DNA from: Macrostomum hystrix
Taxonomy: Eukaryota; Platyhelminthes; Macrostomidae
Assembly: GCA_950097015.1 (NCBI GenBank)
Contig: CATNEN010000001.1
Location: 18,852,501 to 18,916,500, forward strand
DNA: 64,000 bases
Direction of reading: 5' to 3'
Of this stretch, positions 63,476 to 64,000 are shown one piece after another. A program made the position numbers and the translations under genes. The notes under the pieces were generated by a model. That model did no database searches. It saw nothing but the letters and a program-made list of their open reading frames with translations, and had not been told where the DNA came from. How positions within the stretch are numbered: position 1 is the first letter of the stretch; the number at the start of each line of letters is the position of its first letter.

Positions 63476-64000
63476 TCAGAATCATAAAAATTCCTAAAAG
63501 TCTTAAATATGAATTTGCATGCAGCCAAGTAACTCAAGGTTTCTCAACAATCTAATAAAAAATATACTGATTGGGTGTATGAGCAACGTGCGTACTGTTT
63601 CGCTTATCCAACTACTGTTTATTTCTTAGCATAGTAGTACTGTGCGTATATTAATAAATATTTACACAGATAATTAGAGAGCTAATAAAACGGTTCCAAT
63701 GCTTCATAATTGATGCGTTAATGGCTGTTGTCAAGTTGTTCTCATTCTCGAAGTGTCAAGGATAAATTATTCACACTCTTGGCTCTTAATAACTTTATGC
63801 AGCCGGCGCTCCGTCTCTGCCATACTTTCTCGGACCAAAATTTTCTGAAAATTTGTTATAAAGTTCAATAAGACGAGAAATTATGGTCTATTTCCCCCGT
63901 ATAACTACCATGTCATATTTCTTCGTCCATTTCTGACTTACGTCGTTTCTCATTAAAGTCGTCACCATGGAAACAGTCTCTGGGTAGTTGCAGATGACAT
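63476..64000. other. Right-hand end of the window, nothing recognised
   Basis: AT-rich, no supported ORF or repeat array. Confidence 0.45.

Overview
The window is nuclear DNA of an animal, most likely a free-living flatworm or another spiralian. The genes are split by GT-AG introns, a serpentine-free set of metazoan families is present (ERG potassium channel, Gsx ParaHox gene, p53 family, tetraspanin, carnosine N-methyltransferase, small subunit of serine palmitoyltransferase), and the small heat-shock protein carries two alpha-crystallin domains in one chain, an architecture best known from flatworms. The species assignment is an inference; no rRNA or mitochondrial marker is present.

Layout. 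1-780: decayed LINE reverse transcriptase (minus). 2751-10788: nine-exon ERG-type (KCNH) channel (plus). 12789-13916: two-exon Gsx homeobox gene (minus). 16281-22175: three-exon dual alpha-crystallin protein (plus). 24163-28714: five-exon ankyrin/six-TM, TRP-like channel (minus). 33854-34160: unrecognised terminal exon (minus). 35107-35364: serine palmitoyltransferase small subunit (minus). 37610-45858: five-exon p53-family gene (plus). 46722-48654: Helitron fragment with a nested hAT-type MITE. 50510-52958: three-exon CARNMT1 (minus). 58836-60772: seven-exon tetraspanin (minus). I rebuilt each spliced model by hand from GT/AG sites. In all six multi-exon models the phases match at each junction and the total is divisible by three with a terminal stop (950, 220, 318, 676, 971, 385 and 280 residues for ERG, Gsx, sHSP, TRP-like, p53, CARNMT1 and tetraspanin).

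The dominant feature of the window is tandem repetition. Roughly a third to a half of it is minisatellite, with about thirty separate arrays whose units range from 4 to 46 bp. Nearly every intron longer than about 300 bp holds its own array with its own unit. One array (10478-10606) lies inside an exon and encodes a Val-Ser-Pro-Val-Pro-Pro tract of the ERG channel. The largest (29515-33733, 46-bp unit) shows an internal 18-unit higher-order duplication. Two tRNA-derived SINE families, three copies each, and the Helitron/MITE pair make up the recognisable transposable elements.

The genes do not form a pathway; they are ordinary, independently transcribed animal genes in a repeat-rich neighbourhood. 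The most noteworthy biology is the divergent p53-family protein, the array-in-every-intron gene architecture, and the nested Helitron/MITE with exact target-site duplications.
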